A DNA stretch of 64,000 nt from Nematostella vectensis (Eukaryota; Cnidaria; Anthozoa; Actiniaria; Edwardsiidae), in NCBI RefSeq assembly GCF_932526225.1, contig NC_064037.1, positions 4,431,203 to 4,495,202 of the forward strand, read 5' to 3'. Shown here in pieces: positions 27,801 to 36,800 of the stretch (position 1 is the stretch's first letter; each line of letters opens with the position of its first letter). The translations under genes were made by a program, and so were the position numbers. A model generated the notes under the pieces. That model had not been told where the DNA came from and ran no database searches. It saw nothing but the letters and a program-made list of their open reading frames with translations.

Positions 27801-28282
27801 ATACATTTGTACTGTATTTTTGGCTGCTAGAAGGGGGGCACCTTGGGCCACCCCCCTGGCTATGCCTCTTTCATTCTCAGGAAAATTAAAAGAAACTGGC
27901 CTCTCAAAGGGCAAGTACCTGTGTCTCCAGATTTGACGTAGCTCTCCTGTGCTTCTTTTTCTTGGCAGAGCCTAACTCACAAAAAGGTAATCTATCAATC
28001 TAATTCTTCATTACTGTAAGATCATTATTGGTATAATTGAAACAACAGCTTGAATTTCAAGTAAAAATTTGTCAATCATATACTTAACAGTATATAGTTT
28101 ATACTTAGTCCTATCGATTAAAATTTTAACTACGATAGGACTCCTTATTTTGACCTTTACATTTTCAGAACTTGGCATATGGTGACAGGCGATCGTTTAG
28201 CTCACATAAGCACAGGTCTAACAAAATCTTACTCATAGCCAACTACTAATTGTGAGAATCAATGTTTCTTACCTGTGTCCAT
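3875..28282 (-). CDS. AHI1: AHI1 (Jouberin): WD40 and SH3 ciliary transition-zone protein
   Basis: Jouberin acts at the ciliary transition zone and basal body; human AHI1 is a Joubert syndrome gene. Exons, 5' to 3': 28273-28282, 27919-27971, 27600-27630, 26724-26820, 26596-26653, 26426-26513, 26045-26177, 25789-25930, 25374-25440, 24029-24200, 23746-23838, 23162-23264, 22744-22836, 22192-22296, 21662-21787, 21240-21304, 20780-20831, 20449-20534, 20212-20266, 19638-19753, 19125-19293, 18759-18819, 18140-18247, 17133-17185, 16239-16333, 15674-15807, 15263-15403, 9474-9646, 8164-8475, 7587-7659, 7134-7201, 6319-6393, 5784-5946, 5111-5199, 3875-4168. The total of 3753 nt closes in frame (1250 aa; the human protein is about 1200). 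The N-terminus is Lys-rich. A conserved pre-WD segment (VDYILPVMTQPFDFK, YPSTLYVTLKG) precedes WD repeats at roughly residues 500-840 (FSGSEDGLAYVWN). The SH3 domain is at about 1070-1123 (ALYDY-like VMYPYEANRADELT, NENWWMGE, GYFPSNYI). First and last exons are least certain. Donor 18140 has an in-frame alternative 6 nt upstream. Confidence 0.9.
4259..4533. mobile_element. Foldback element near AHI1 3' end
   Basis: The left arm (TTTACATACACCTATTT, then CGTAACCCGCGGTGGTTTATGGG) and the right arm (TACCCATGAATCACCGCGGGTAACG, then TTTGAAATAGGTGTAAAC) are inverted copies with mismatches. A related partial copy (ACCCATGAACCACTGCGGGT) lies at about 5307-5375 on the same side. It sits in the AHI1 intron between the last two proposed exons. 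Confidence 0.6.
4718..5000. mobile_element. Foldback element, family shared with 53.86 and 60.76 kb
   Basis: The left end GGGGACTTGCGCTAAAAGATC and GGGTGGCAA are mirrored at the right end by TTGCCACCC and GATCTTTTAGC. The interior (CTTTTAGCGGCAAAATA, AGCAACTTA, CAGCGCTTACGAAAAA, TTTCATTTAAA, CGTCGTTCT) also occurs at 53857-54070 and 60758-60965. Those two copies lack most of the left arm. Confidence 0.65.
5480..5535 (-). repeat. Partial copy of the AHI1 SH3 exon 3' end with splice donor
   Basis: On the minus strand this reads like the end of the SH3 exon and its donor at 5784: TTCCCTTTAAAAAACTTCA then GACAAAG|GTACTGTCCCG, against TTCCCTTCAAACTACATCA then GAGAAAG|GTATAGTCCCG. The GT and the reading frame of the 3' end are kept. 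It lies in the next intron. Confidence 0.6.
5995..6085 (-). repeat. Tandem partial copies of the AHI1 SH3 exon start with acceptor
   Basis: The real exon starts at 5946 with AG|GTGCTCGTCATGTACCC. Upstream in the intron are two diverged copies. At 6048-6085, ACTAG|GTACTTGTGATGTACCC still reads VLVMYPYKANR and keeps the AG. At about 5997-6028 the copy reads VFMIYPYQP. Confidence 0.65.
6600..7080. repeat. Degenerate TCACGA-type repeat tract
   Basis: About 480 bp in the AHI1 intron built from loosely repeated short words such as GGTCACGA, GTCACGAAATGA, CTACGACAC and GTCACAAC, roughly every 10-14 bp, without an exact period. It looks like an old, diverged microsatellite or minisatellite. No coding sequence is supported. 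Confidence 0.6.
7279..7496. mobile_element. Foldback (MITE-like) element, 218 bp
   Basis: The arms are TTTCACGATGTTGCGCGC, ATTCAAAATGTCACAGACTG and GCGGACC on the left, and the inverted equivalents GGCCCGCCAGTCTGTGGCAT and AACATCGTGAAA on the right: more than 50 bp of imperfect inverted repeat. Open frames on both strands are by-products of the palindrome. It lies in the AHI1 intron 7202-7586. Confidence 0.75.
8088..8144. repeat. Near-perfect hairpin, 26-bp arms, 5-nt loop
   Basis: The left arm begins GATCGTTTATCGAGGG and ends AAGGCCAC; the right arm is its inverse with a single mismatch. A further half copy (CCTCGATAAACCCTC) follows, and the AHI1 donor is 20 nt beyond on the genomic plus strand. 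It could be a small foldback element or a hairpin RNA source; the loop is short for a typical pre-miRNA. Confidence 0.65.
10826..11801 (-). pseudogene. FERM-domain gene copy, frameshifted, intronless
   Basis: Close paralogue of the intact gene at 13105-14058, with the same start, domain order and end. It is broken by one extra T in a T run near 11432-11436 (TCTTTT here, TCTTT in the intact copy). The N-terminal frame (11385-11801) and C-terminal frame (10826-11407) therefore overlap out of register. The first half carries the ubiquitin-like F1 lobe and the second half the F2 and F3 lobes. Both halves are otherwise open and well conserved, so the break is recent or is a sequencing error. The upstream sequence is also duplicated for about 250 bp, so copies arose by segmental duplication after the intronless form existed. 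It is nested in an AHI1 intron, same strand. Confidence 0.8.
13105..14058 (-). CDS. Intronless FERM-domain protein nested in AHI1 intron
   Basis: The protein is 317 aa and consists of little more than a FERM module. F1 (about 15-100) has EFRVALLDRTTFSITFEES and YFGLQFTGKDHDWVDLK. F2 (about 100-205) has LEYAACELLCLHIKQ, FAQFWLGDYD and a helical stretch. F3 (about 205-317) is PH-like, with YGLSLHVGARDSRKIPVLLG and GVFVYELN. FERM domains tether membrane proteins to the actin cortex; the family resembles band 4.1/FRMD proteins, but no actin-binding or other tail is present. The ATG is in CAGCTATAAGATCGC-reverse context just downstream of a sequence shared with the broken copy at 11801. Lack of introns suggests a retrocopy; that is inference. 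Expression and function are unknown. Confidence 0.75.
   Translation of the reverse strand: MPAIRSQSIIYGTKLQPSFEREFRVALLDRTTFSITFEESWVKARVLFDCVCKVLELQSKDYFGLQFTGKDHDWVDLKDELSARKGRSLNLKFGVRFYPRNVRNLEYAACELLCLHIKQHITKDCFIGLVSVKQHAIFDGFFAQFWLGDYDTTTSKEGFLASQLGQFFAPVKRSGPEFIQYERLATEFYRQNSSTKKGEVVLKFLETAIELPLYGLSLHVGARDSRKIPVLLGFGCNGVFVYELNNHGHVTNLLFEFTWCEIPVVRNEKKKLRLVFYSKQLDDSRVFTFRFVVKDGKKLAKRAAKDAAEIRQFYHDK
15190..15268 (-). repeat. Duplicated splice donor of AHI1 exon 15263-15403
   Basis: CCAATCACAGCAGCACTTAC followed by CTTTGACGT spans the real donor (minus-strand ACGTCAAAG|GTAAGT). The same stretch recurs 45 bp away as CCAATCACAGCAGCACTTAC followed by CTTCGACAT, preserving GTAAGT. Confidence 0.8.
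16649..16775. repeat. Long near-perfect hairpin in AHI1 intron
   Basis: Arms of about 56-60 nt face each other across a loop of about 10 nt (centre AAACATTTT). The left arm has CATCCTCGGGGACCCAGGGC, GTCGCGGAGATCGGGCACAC and GAGCGCGC; the right arm is its inverse with a few mismatches, ending CCCTGGGTCCCTGAGGATG. GC content is far above the surroundings. It is either a very young foldback element or a hairpin-RNA locus. Short open frames on both strands follow from the symmetry. Confidence 0.8.
16949..18100. repeat. Dispersed short repeats in AHI1 introns
   Basis: GCTCCGACAAAGGGCTAACG (about 16973) and GCTCCGACGAAAGGGCTAAC (about 18031) head two related copies that continue similarly for about 70 bp. 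Between them, 17350-17540 has inverted GTGTTGCGAGTT/AACTCGCAACAC and repeated GCGAAAAGTTG words, probably a decayed foldback element. AHI1 exon 17133-17185 lies between these copies. Confidence 0.5.
18485..18725. mobile_element. Foldback element, TGTGTAGTTCCA family, copy 1
   Basis: Ends are TGTGTAGTTCCA and TGGAACTACACA, followed inward by inverted ATATCCATACCCCCCT/GGGGGTATGGATAT and internal CCCCCAC/GTGGGGG runs. A second member of the family is at 28859-29090. It ends 34 bp from an AHI1 exon. Confidence 0.75.
18903..19081. mobile_element. Foldback element flanked by TTAA
   Basis: The left end TTAAAGGCGCATTGTCACCA then TTTACTT, and the right end AAGTAAATTGGTGACAATGC then GGCTTTAA, form ~30-bp imperfect inverted repeats. 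TTAA stands at both outer edges, as in piggyBac-type target duplications. It contains no coding sequence. Confidence 0.65.
24536..25278. mobile_element. Non-autonomous Tc1/mariner-like element, TA-flanked
   Basis: Termini are CAGTGATGACTAAAACTA at the left and the inverse TAGTTTTAGTCATCACTG at the right, each bordered by TA. This matches the target-site habit of Tc1/mariner/pogo elements. The 743-bp interior shows no transposase. It lies in the AHI1 intron 24201-25373. Confidence 0.75.
26966..27252. mobile_element. Probable foldback element in AHI1 intron
   Basis: The ends CCTGTCAACCCCC and GAGAGTTGACAGG are inverted copies for about 10-12 bp. No target duplication was clear. Confidence 0.45.
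27721..27866. mobile_element. Short foldback element, GGCATAGCCAGG ends
   Basis: A perfect 12-bp inverted repeat, GGCATAGCCAGG and CCTGGCTATGCC, with matching G-rich and C-rich tracts just inside, bounds 146 bp. It lies 53 bp from AHI1 exon 27919-27971. Confidence 0.6.
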
Positions 28283-28858
28283 ATTGTTGATATTGCTGTT
28301 GCTCTTCTTTCTACTTAAAAACTGCTGCTTCCAGTTATTTCACATCATTTTGGCGCGTTTATAGCCTTTCCCCGAGAAAGCTTCCAAACTTGCTAAGAAT
28401 TGCGGCGATCTAACGGTCCATAGAGTAAAAACTTGCAGCCACGTTAAATACCAGCCATGGCTCTATTTCGATATACAATTTAAAAACTAAAACATTAAAT
28501 AAAATTGTTATGAGAACAGTTCAGCGATATTTTTAGAGCCGTTAGTTTTGTTGTTAGAGACTTGATAGCGGGCTCGGACGCCAAAGCACAGGAAGACCAA
28601 AAGGTTATTTTTTCCCACCACAGACAACCCAAAATTATTTTTAACTCGTGAATGCTTGAGCAACGAGAAACACAAAAGGGTAATAGAAGAGAACCATCCT
28701 CTATTTTGTCCTTCTAACAGAATTTTTTTTACTCTGTGGACAGAGACCCTGCAAACAGAGGCTTTTCACAATTCTTCCCAATCAGCTAAACTAAATATCA
28801 AACAGAACTCGTACAAACACATGGCCCTCGCTTTAAGCGAATAATAATATTAATCGAA

Positions 28859-29090
28859 TGTGTAGTTCCAGGAAATTACAATCCCCCTTCCATTGAGGGG
28901 ATTGTAAATTCCGGGGGGTAGGGGGTTCAAACGCCCAGGAATTTCCAGAGGGAAGGGGGGTTAAATGACCTTTTTCCTTAACAGTTACAGTATCTATATT
29001 TTTCCAGGGAGTTGGAAATTCCAGAGGGGTGGGGGTTCATACCTCCGACCCCCTCAATAGGGGGGTATGGATAATTTCTGGAACTACACA
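28859..29090. mobile_element. Foldback element, TGTGTAGTTCCA family, copy 2
   Basis: It has the same termini as 18485-18725, with internal inverted CCCCCTTCCATTGAGGGG-type stems and the shared TCATACCTCCGACCCCCT. It lies between AHI1 and the next gene, upstream of the AHI1 start. Confidence 0.75.
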
Positions 29091-29618
29091 ATAACGATTT
29101 TGCGCATTTATAGAATGTTGACATGCATAAAACACTTTATATGACAGTAGCATGATTAATTATTGCGGGTATCTTATTTTGTTTTCGGAAAGAATATGCT
29201 AAAATTTGACATGCTAGCAAAAACTTTCCGTACGGTACGATACCAATGGTATTAAAACTAATGTAAGTTAAAATTCGACTAAGAAATTCCACTTGACTCT
29301 GACCGCAACGACCCGGGTTCGATTCCCATTGATAGCGCTTTTTTTCATTATTTATTTTTTTTATTTTTATAATAATCAATTATACTGTTCTTGGTGTGTC
29401 ATGACATCGAAAAGAAAAAAGGTATAAGGACATTTTTATGTACTCTCAGCATCTTGAATGTGTTCATGCTTTGTTCAGTATCCTGTATACCTTTTATGCG
29501 CACAAGAAATAACTAGAAAAATATATTTGCATTCACGAGTTGGCTCACAGAGCCTTTGATTTTATTTTTCATGGCTGCGGATAAACTGTTGTTGTACACA
29601 TATTCTCGCTACTGTAAA

Positions 29619-30360
29619 CTAGGTCCCATTCCATTCGGGCTATTTCCGGAATATCTATTTGTTAAGTTGATAATGAATATGCTTCATAAATAAATGGGTT
29701 ATCGGCAGCAACTAGTAAATGCGGTCACTTGCTCTTGATTGAGTTTACCTTGTACTTCGGTTTACACGTGAAACAGAACGATCGCCCGTAGCCATAGAAA
29801 CCAGGGTTGACCCTTACGGGAACAGGACTGTATACACCAAATACCTAAACACCGACCATACCGATTAGAAACGGTCATTATGACCACTAACGAGTAATGA
29901 CTGTATTCGGATGGGCTAACAGGGGCCATATAGACTAACCAGCATGCTACGTAAGGGGGTGGACTAGGGATGTGGTACGAATGAGGAATTTCCATATCAT
30001 TTGCTGTCTATCATAACTAAGGTTTCTGACATCTTGTATTTAGTTTGGAAGGAAAGGGATTGATCTGCAGTTGCATAGTTCGTCAATTGGACTTAGACAT
30101 TCTTTGCTATCTAAAAGCTAACAAAATTGGTTTCCGACATCTTGTACTCAATTTGGAAGGAGTGGGATAGATCTGCAGATGTATAGTTTGTCAAGTGGTA
30201 GACTTACACATCCTTTGCTATCTTTTAGAACTCTAGCCGCAACCATTTGGCCTTTAGTAGTGTGTTTTGGGCGGGGTTTTCTTTTGCCCGCGTACCCCTT
30301 TCCTTTCCTTTTGGGTCCGCTACACAGGCTGCGCACCAACGCCTTGCTGTCAATAGCCAA
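29619..30360 (-). CDS. Possible small basic protein gene, unrecognised
   Basis: Three exon candidates join in phase on the minus strand: about 30208-30350 (GPKRKGKGYAGKRKPRPK, VAARVLKDSKGC, donor GTAAGT), 29749-29844 (acceptor TTTAG; VFGVYSPVPVRVNPGFYGYG, FCFTCKPKYK; donor GTAAAC) and 29619-29639 (PEWNGT, stop). A minus-strand AATAAA follows 53 nt later. The first exon lacks an obvious in-frame ATG. An acceptor-like GACAG at about 30346 suggests an upstream exon; ATGATGGCGGTTGCTGTC near 30765 could encode a mitochondrial-type leader, but its donor would be poor. I do not recognise the family. It lies between two same-strand ciliary genes. Confidence 0.4.
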
Positions 30361-30841
30361 TAGTCAAAAGCCAATGGGGAGTGTAGATAACTCAATTTCA
30401 TGGCAAGGGGAACTTAGTGAAACTTAGTAACGGAAGTGGGGGAAGTAAGGATGGCTCGACTTGGTGGGACCATTGGACTAGTAGAGCGAGATATTGGGAC
30501 GTAATATAACTAAAATTGGCTAACTAAAGTTGAAGTTTGCTAAAGGTATATTTTGTCAATTTATTTACAAAAAATATCACTCATCACGAAAATATGCCTT
30601 TCGATATCTAATATGAAAATATTTATTTACAATTCTGACATTTACATTTCATGTCATAATTCTTAGTTGTTCTACTTTCTTCAACTAGCACTAAAATATT
30701 ATCTGTATTTTCGAATACTGCATATGTATCTAGATAAACAAACGTGAGACAGCAACCGCCATCATGCTTAAGGATATATTTACAAATGTCTAGTTTATTT
30801 AATGAGCGATTTAAACACACTTAGGGACTAATGCTACGATG

Positions 30842-33800
30842 CTATCTGACAGTCTGGTCAGCAGTATCCATAATAACCCGCCCTTCTTGGTCTCTGACGC
30901 GTAGCCGACCGTTAGAATACCTGGTTTCGGTTCGCCCGTCCTGGAACACAGTCTTCACTGTTCCATTGGGATACTCTCGCTTCTACAACCATAAAACAAA
31001 CATTCAGTGCACGATAAGATATCCTGCTTTTAGCCCTTTTATTTGCTGCATATCATACAATGCATCAAGTCGTGGCAGACATTTTATTTTGTGGTCTAAA
31101 TAAAAGATTGAGTTTCTTGACCGTGTAAAAAACTGATGATTAAAGATCGCTCAGAAATCTTAATCAGGTAATCTGATCTAAAGACGTTGCCGTTTCGTTC
31201 TCTTTTCTTGAGAATCAAGAACAAACGCGCATTTATACCTCGTAAAATTGTGTACGAATAATGCGCGCTGTCAGTGCGATATTTCTCTCGCCATCATGGC
31301 TGAGTTGCTGTATGAAATCCTAAGAAAATATAATTTTAACCGTGACAAGGTATTATTCGGTACCTAAGTGCACTGCTATTGAGTCTCTAATACGAGACCA
31401 AGGTTTAGACTAGCGTACCTTGTAGAATTTGGTGTGAATCTCGCGTTGCCCGTTCGGGAACTCGATGGTTCTCTCACCATCATGGCTAAGGCGCTGCACT
31501 GTGCCATCGGGGAAAACACACTCCTCGGAGCCGTTAGTGTGTAGGTACTTGACAGTCTGATCAGGGAAGATAATCTCCTTAGTGCCGTCCGTATAGTGCT
31601 TTTCGATCTGGTTGCTGTTTAAAAAAAAGATCGCTTTGAGGTGAGAATCATGCTTTTGAATAGTTGAACGTCGGCGACAGGAAACAGTGAAGTGATCTCA
31701 AATGATACTTAGCGTGGTGCATACTTGGGAAATTGCAGGACTTCGAGACCGTCAGGATACGTCGTGTGAGTAGTCTGAGCCTCAGAGTAGTAGTACACCT
31801 GTAAAGCGAACGAAGCCAGGGTATGATTATCCACATTCATGCGTTTGCCTGGTCTTCTCGGCCACAGCCGATATGACCATGATCACGAACAACTTGCAAC
31901 TAGTTAAAGAGGCCAATCACGCCGCCATTTTATGCTCCCGCTTAATACAAGCAAGAAACCAAGAAATTTTCAATCAAATATCGTCAAAAACAAATAAGAG
32001 TTAATTCGTAGATTTTAAAAAAAAAATTCCTTGCGAATAAACAACTGCATTTTCATTGATAAATAATATCAAAGGAGTTGGTGATTGACATTCTTTAAGG
32101 TCACTCGCCACAATCCCCCAGCACAATTTGTTCGATATCACTTATTACTAGCCCCTGTACGAGCCACTCGTTAACTTATCACTCGTAGGTCCAGCATTAC
32201 GTGTTTGATATGATCCCAAAACACTAGCCCGTACAAGAAACTCGTACCTCGTCAACTCACCACTCGTTGGGCCAGCATTACTTGCATGATGTCAACCCAC
32301 TACTCTAGCTCGTACAAGTAACTCGTCTCTCGTTCACTCACCACTCGTTGGTCCGGCATTACTTGCTTGATGTCACCATTAAAGAACGTAACAATGACCG
32401 TCTTGCCGTCGCTGCTAATCTCTCGCCGTGTTCCATTGGCGAAGAGGATGACACGTGACCCATCGGGCTGAACTTGCTCCACCTTACCATCCGGGTGAGC
32501 GATCTCATGAGCTCTGATCTCCTCTACTGTTGCCTCGTGCGCATGCGCTAAATCAGGGTTTGCGACAAATCGCACGTTTCGTCTCTGCTTTGCTGGGGGC
32601 CCGGATGGCGAGGAAGCAGCCGGGTTCTCTTCTAATGGCCCACTGAGAATAATAGATGTTCACTGATTTATTCGCGCGACATTTATATTGACGTCATTTA
32701 ATTCGTGATATCAAAGTGACGCGAATATTTTATGAAATAACCGTCTTTAGCCAACGAAATGTGGCTTTAAAAACATCGTGTAAACCCGACTCCTTGATAG
32801 GCTCAGGAATGGTGTTGAAATGATTAGTGTTTTCTACCTGTTTGGGGTATGTGTCGGTGGCAAGAGCGGGGAGATTCTTGTCGCAGTTACGTCTGACTTG
32901 ACAGGGGATTTGCCACTCACGCCCCCCTCGCTGTTGTTATTCACATCAGATCCAGAGTTATTCATCCTAGGGTGAGTCAAAGACAACTTTCACATCTTTT
33001 ACTAAACAACCTTAATTATATTGCATTCTGATTGTATATTAGTTCAAAAGCCTGCGTAGCAAAGTTTCACCAAGGGAAGAGCTATGTTGTTCGTTAAAAG
33101 AATCCGGAAAATTACGAAATGAATTGAATTACCTCGTTCTCCATTAACATTTGAAGGAAAGACTAGTATTCTAAAATGGATTAAGATAAGCTTTGATAAC
33201 ACGGTTCGAAAGTAAGTCAAACAAGCACGTTACACGAACCTGTCGAGCGAATTGGAGTGCGACTGCACAGGCGGACTTGAAAGGGTTTCCATGACGACAG
33301 GCAAACGAGGCTGTGGACGATCAGAAGCAGGATGTCTGGATACGCCTTCTGAATATGAAAGAAGTGAAAGCGATTAGAGTATAATGGCAAATATGTAAGA
33401 GTCGCTTAGCACAGACTCTATTCTGCTCGGCACGGAATATTGATCACGAATCTCGCAATTGGATTGGCTCCCGTACTCACTATCTATTTAGCCATAGACA
33501 GTGAGTAGCGAAAAAGCCGGCCTTATCGCGCCAAAAGCGGGTATTCATTACTGAGAATTATTAAAATCGTAATTCTTTCGAAGGTAGTATGTGAGTGGAT
33601 TTAAACTAAAACAATTAGACTACTCGTTCTCGTTTTTTATGAAAACGAGAGGCGCTACGCGCCTTAGAACTTAGAACTATTTACTCCCTAATAGGTTTCA
33701 CTAATTTCGGGAGGGACAGTCAGCACTGATGTTACAGTCTGCGAAGGTGACTGGGCACCTTAAGCTCACTTATCGCAGGTGCGCCTCGTTGACTATCTAC

Positions 33801-36800
33801 TGCCACATAGAAAACTCGAACTCGTAGTCTCATTGTTAAGTTTATACTTGCACTACTTGAGTATCGATTTTAATGTTCTAACATTGCGTACCTTAAAAGG
33901 TATTGGAAGGTCCATATGACCCTCCTCCCCTAACAACCGTTTCGGTACAGGTTTAAACTATACGCTTAACACTAAGGATAAACACCGCGTGTACATACGG
34001 TATTCTGGTTGTTCAGATGGTCGCGCTGTCTTCCGTTGTTTCTCTTTTCGTGGACGTGTCTCTTTGCCACTGTTTTCGCCATTTCCAGCCTGTGAAATAA
34101 AGACCAAAACAAAAGTGGTTTGCAACATTTAAAAGGAGGGGCATGCGACCTACAAACAACTCGTAAGCACTAAATCCAATATAGTGCCATATGCATACTT
34201 AAGCTTTTCCTGCTATAAACGTGTAGCTCGTGGATAATCGCTTGCCTGCTTCAACCACATATGGCATTGATGACATGTGAGGTGTCCGTGTTGTTAATTC
34301 ATATCAAAAAAACTAAGTACACTAAAATAGGGTTAGAGTCGGGGTAAGTGGTGTTATCTATATCGGTATTCTTTATGAATTTACAACCATCACTACCTTG
34401 TCTTGCTCTGTGCGCCAGAGATCCAAGCGGTACTTTTCCAGCAGTTTCACCTCCTCCTGCAACTCCTTGTTCTGTTCTTCCAGAGCCTCGATCCGGTTTC
34501 TGTAACGGGCGGATGCCGCTGACCAGCGAGAGTCGCGTCGCTTCATCTCTTCTTGAAGCTCGGACAGCTAACAGATCAGAAACACGTGATTAGCACGTCC
34601 AATGTAAGGCTTTCGCTCACGTGATGGTGGACACGTGACCTACCTGAGCTTTCAGCGACTCAATCTCCTCCCGCTCTTTCTTGTCAGGGTTCGCTCGTGC
34701 TGCCTTCTGGTATTTCTCGAAAACTTTTTTCTCCCGGCTGAAAAATATAGCAACGCACATGGTTCAGGATTTTGCAAGTATATGGACGACAAAAAATTTA
34801 TATGGTTTTGATGTTTTTTTTTAAATCTCAATAAAATTTCTAGAATTTCAAGGAGATGGAAGACTTTGTAGTGGTTTTTAAACCCTCAGTGATGTTTAAC
34901 CTAGAGTGCTCTACAACTGCTCTTCTAAAAAAGAAATTCAATGATTTAAAACTAAATGTATGATTTCAAAACATAATAAATGCCTCAATATCTTTCTGAG
35001 ATCACACAGTGGTTACTAAACTCTGTGCTATTGTTTTATTACGCTACCGTAATTTCTGCGTTTCTTCTTCTCGGAATTTCTCGAGGCGCTCCAGTTCTTC
35101 GGATTTTTGCTTCTCGAACGACGTAATTTCATCCTGAAGTCTGATGAGGCCCTGGGAGTAAACAATGGGAAAAATGAAACCATCACAAACTTCAACGTAT
35201 GAATTGGATGCTTTTCATGATGGGCTGTACCTATAATACAAAAAATTAGCAGAGAGCAACAATAAAAATTGGTTTTCAGAGGTTCTTTTTGAAATATGGG
35301 TATCTGTCAGAGTCTTGATTGATACAGCGTCTAAATATACAAGAACTTGTCCGAGTGCTGAGTCTTGATTGATACAGCGTCTAAATATACAAGAACTTGT
35401 CCGAGTGCTGAGTCTTGATTGATACAGCGTCTAAATATACAAGAACTTGTCCGAGTGCTGAGTCTTGATTGATACAGCGTCTAAATATACAAGAACTTGT
35501 CCGAGTGCTGAGTCTTGATTGATACAGCGTCTAAATATACAAGAACTTGCTGTCATTCTTCTCCTACCTTGTTGAATGCTTTGTTCCATTGTTGGAATTT
35601 AATCTTGTTTCATCTCTCTTACCTGTTCTCGTTCTTCTCGTATCTTGGCCATTGCCTTGTTTTCCTCTCGGAATTTATACTAATCTTTTGTTCCATTTCT
35701 TTTACCTGCTTATGTTATTCTCGTATCTTGGCAAGCACCTTGTTCTCCTGTCGGAATTTACTGATCCCTTTGTTCCCACTCTCTTACCTGTTCTCGTTCT
35801 TCTCGTATCTTGGCAAGCGCCTTGTTTTCCTGTCGGAATTTACTGATCCCTTTGTTCCCACTCTCTTACCTGTTCTCGTTCTTCTCGTATCAATGGCAAG
35901 CGCCTTGTTTTCCTGTCGGAATTTACTGATCCCTTTGTTCCCGCTCTCTTACCTGTTCTCGTTCTTCTCGTATCTTGGCAAGCGCCTTGTTTTCCTGTCG
36001 GAATTTACTGATCTCTTGTTCCAGCTCCAGTAGCTTGTCCTGCACTGCCCTACTTGGACCAGACTCAGTCTCGATGGCTGGTGCCGGGGCTTCTTCGATG
36101 GATGTCGAAGGTTTCTTCTCTTCAGACACCTGATAAATCAAGAGCATGAGTAAGAGAAAACAAATATTAATTGGCCAAGAAGCAGCCAGAAGGCGTTTGG
36201 AAGATTGGCGGTTGGAAATCGTCGGCGAATGTTCTCAGCATATTGAAAACCGTAGTTATACTTGGTTTTACAACAGACGTACTCAGAAGGAATCTCACTT
36301 TGGCTTCAAAGTACTCACCTTTGGCTTGGGCTTCAGCTGCGGAAACAGCTTCGTTACAAGGGATGAAGTAGGCGGAGTCGACGTTACGGCAGCCTCGTTT
36401 CCTGCGCTATCCACGTGATCACCACGTGGCCGTCTCAAGGGGGGAGGGGTGGAGGAGATAATGTCATGGACATCCATGACGGTGCTCTCACTGTCATCGC
36501 TATCAGGTTCACTTTCAGTCCCAGGCCACCCGGCTTGCGATTTGATTTCGCCCCAAGCCTCCTCGTCATCAAAATCTTCTGATGACGTCATGGAAGAGAG
36601 CGGTGGCGATGGAGGGGACTTTTGGGTTGCTGTGGTCACTGATAATAAATGACAATCAAAAATAGGTACAGTAACTTTTGAATTTTGAAGTATGCCAACC
36701 ATTTTAAAAATGAAGCAAAAGGAAATATCTGTACGGTTTAAATGAAGCTTTATTTTTCAAAACTTTTTCAACCTGTGGTTGGTTAGAGTTGGGATGTCAC

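Noticed and set aside
29290-29345. tRNA-like B box (GGTTCGATTCCCATT) on the plus strand
   Set aside because: No matching A box, acceptor stem or anticodon arm could be found upstream.
35515-36033. 172-codon plus-strand frame rich in Leu and Phe
   Set aside because: Antisense reading of the exon-derived CENPJ repeat array.
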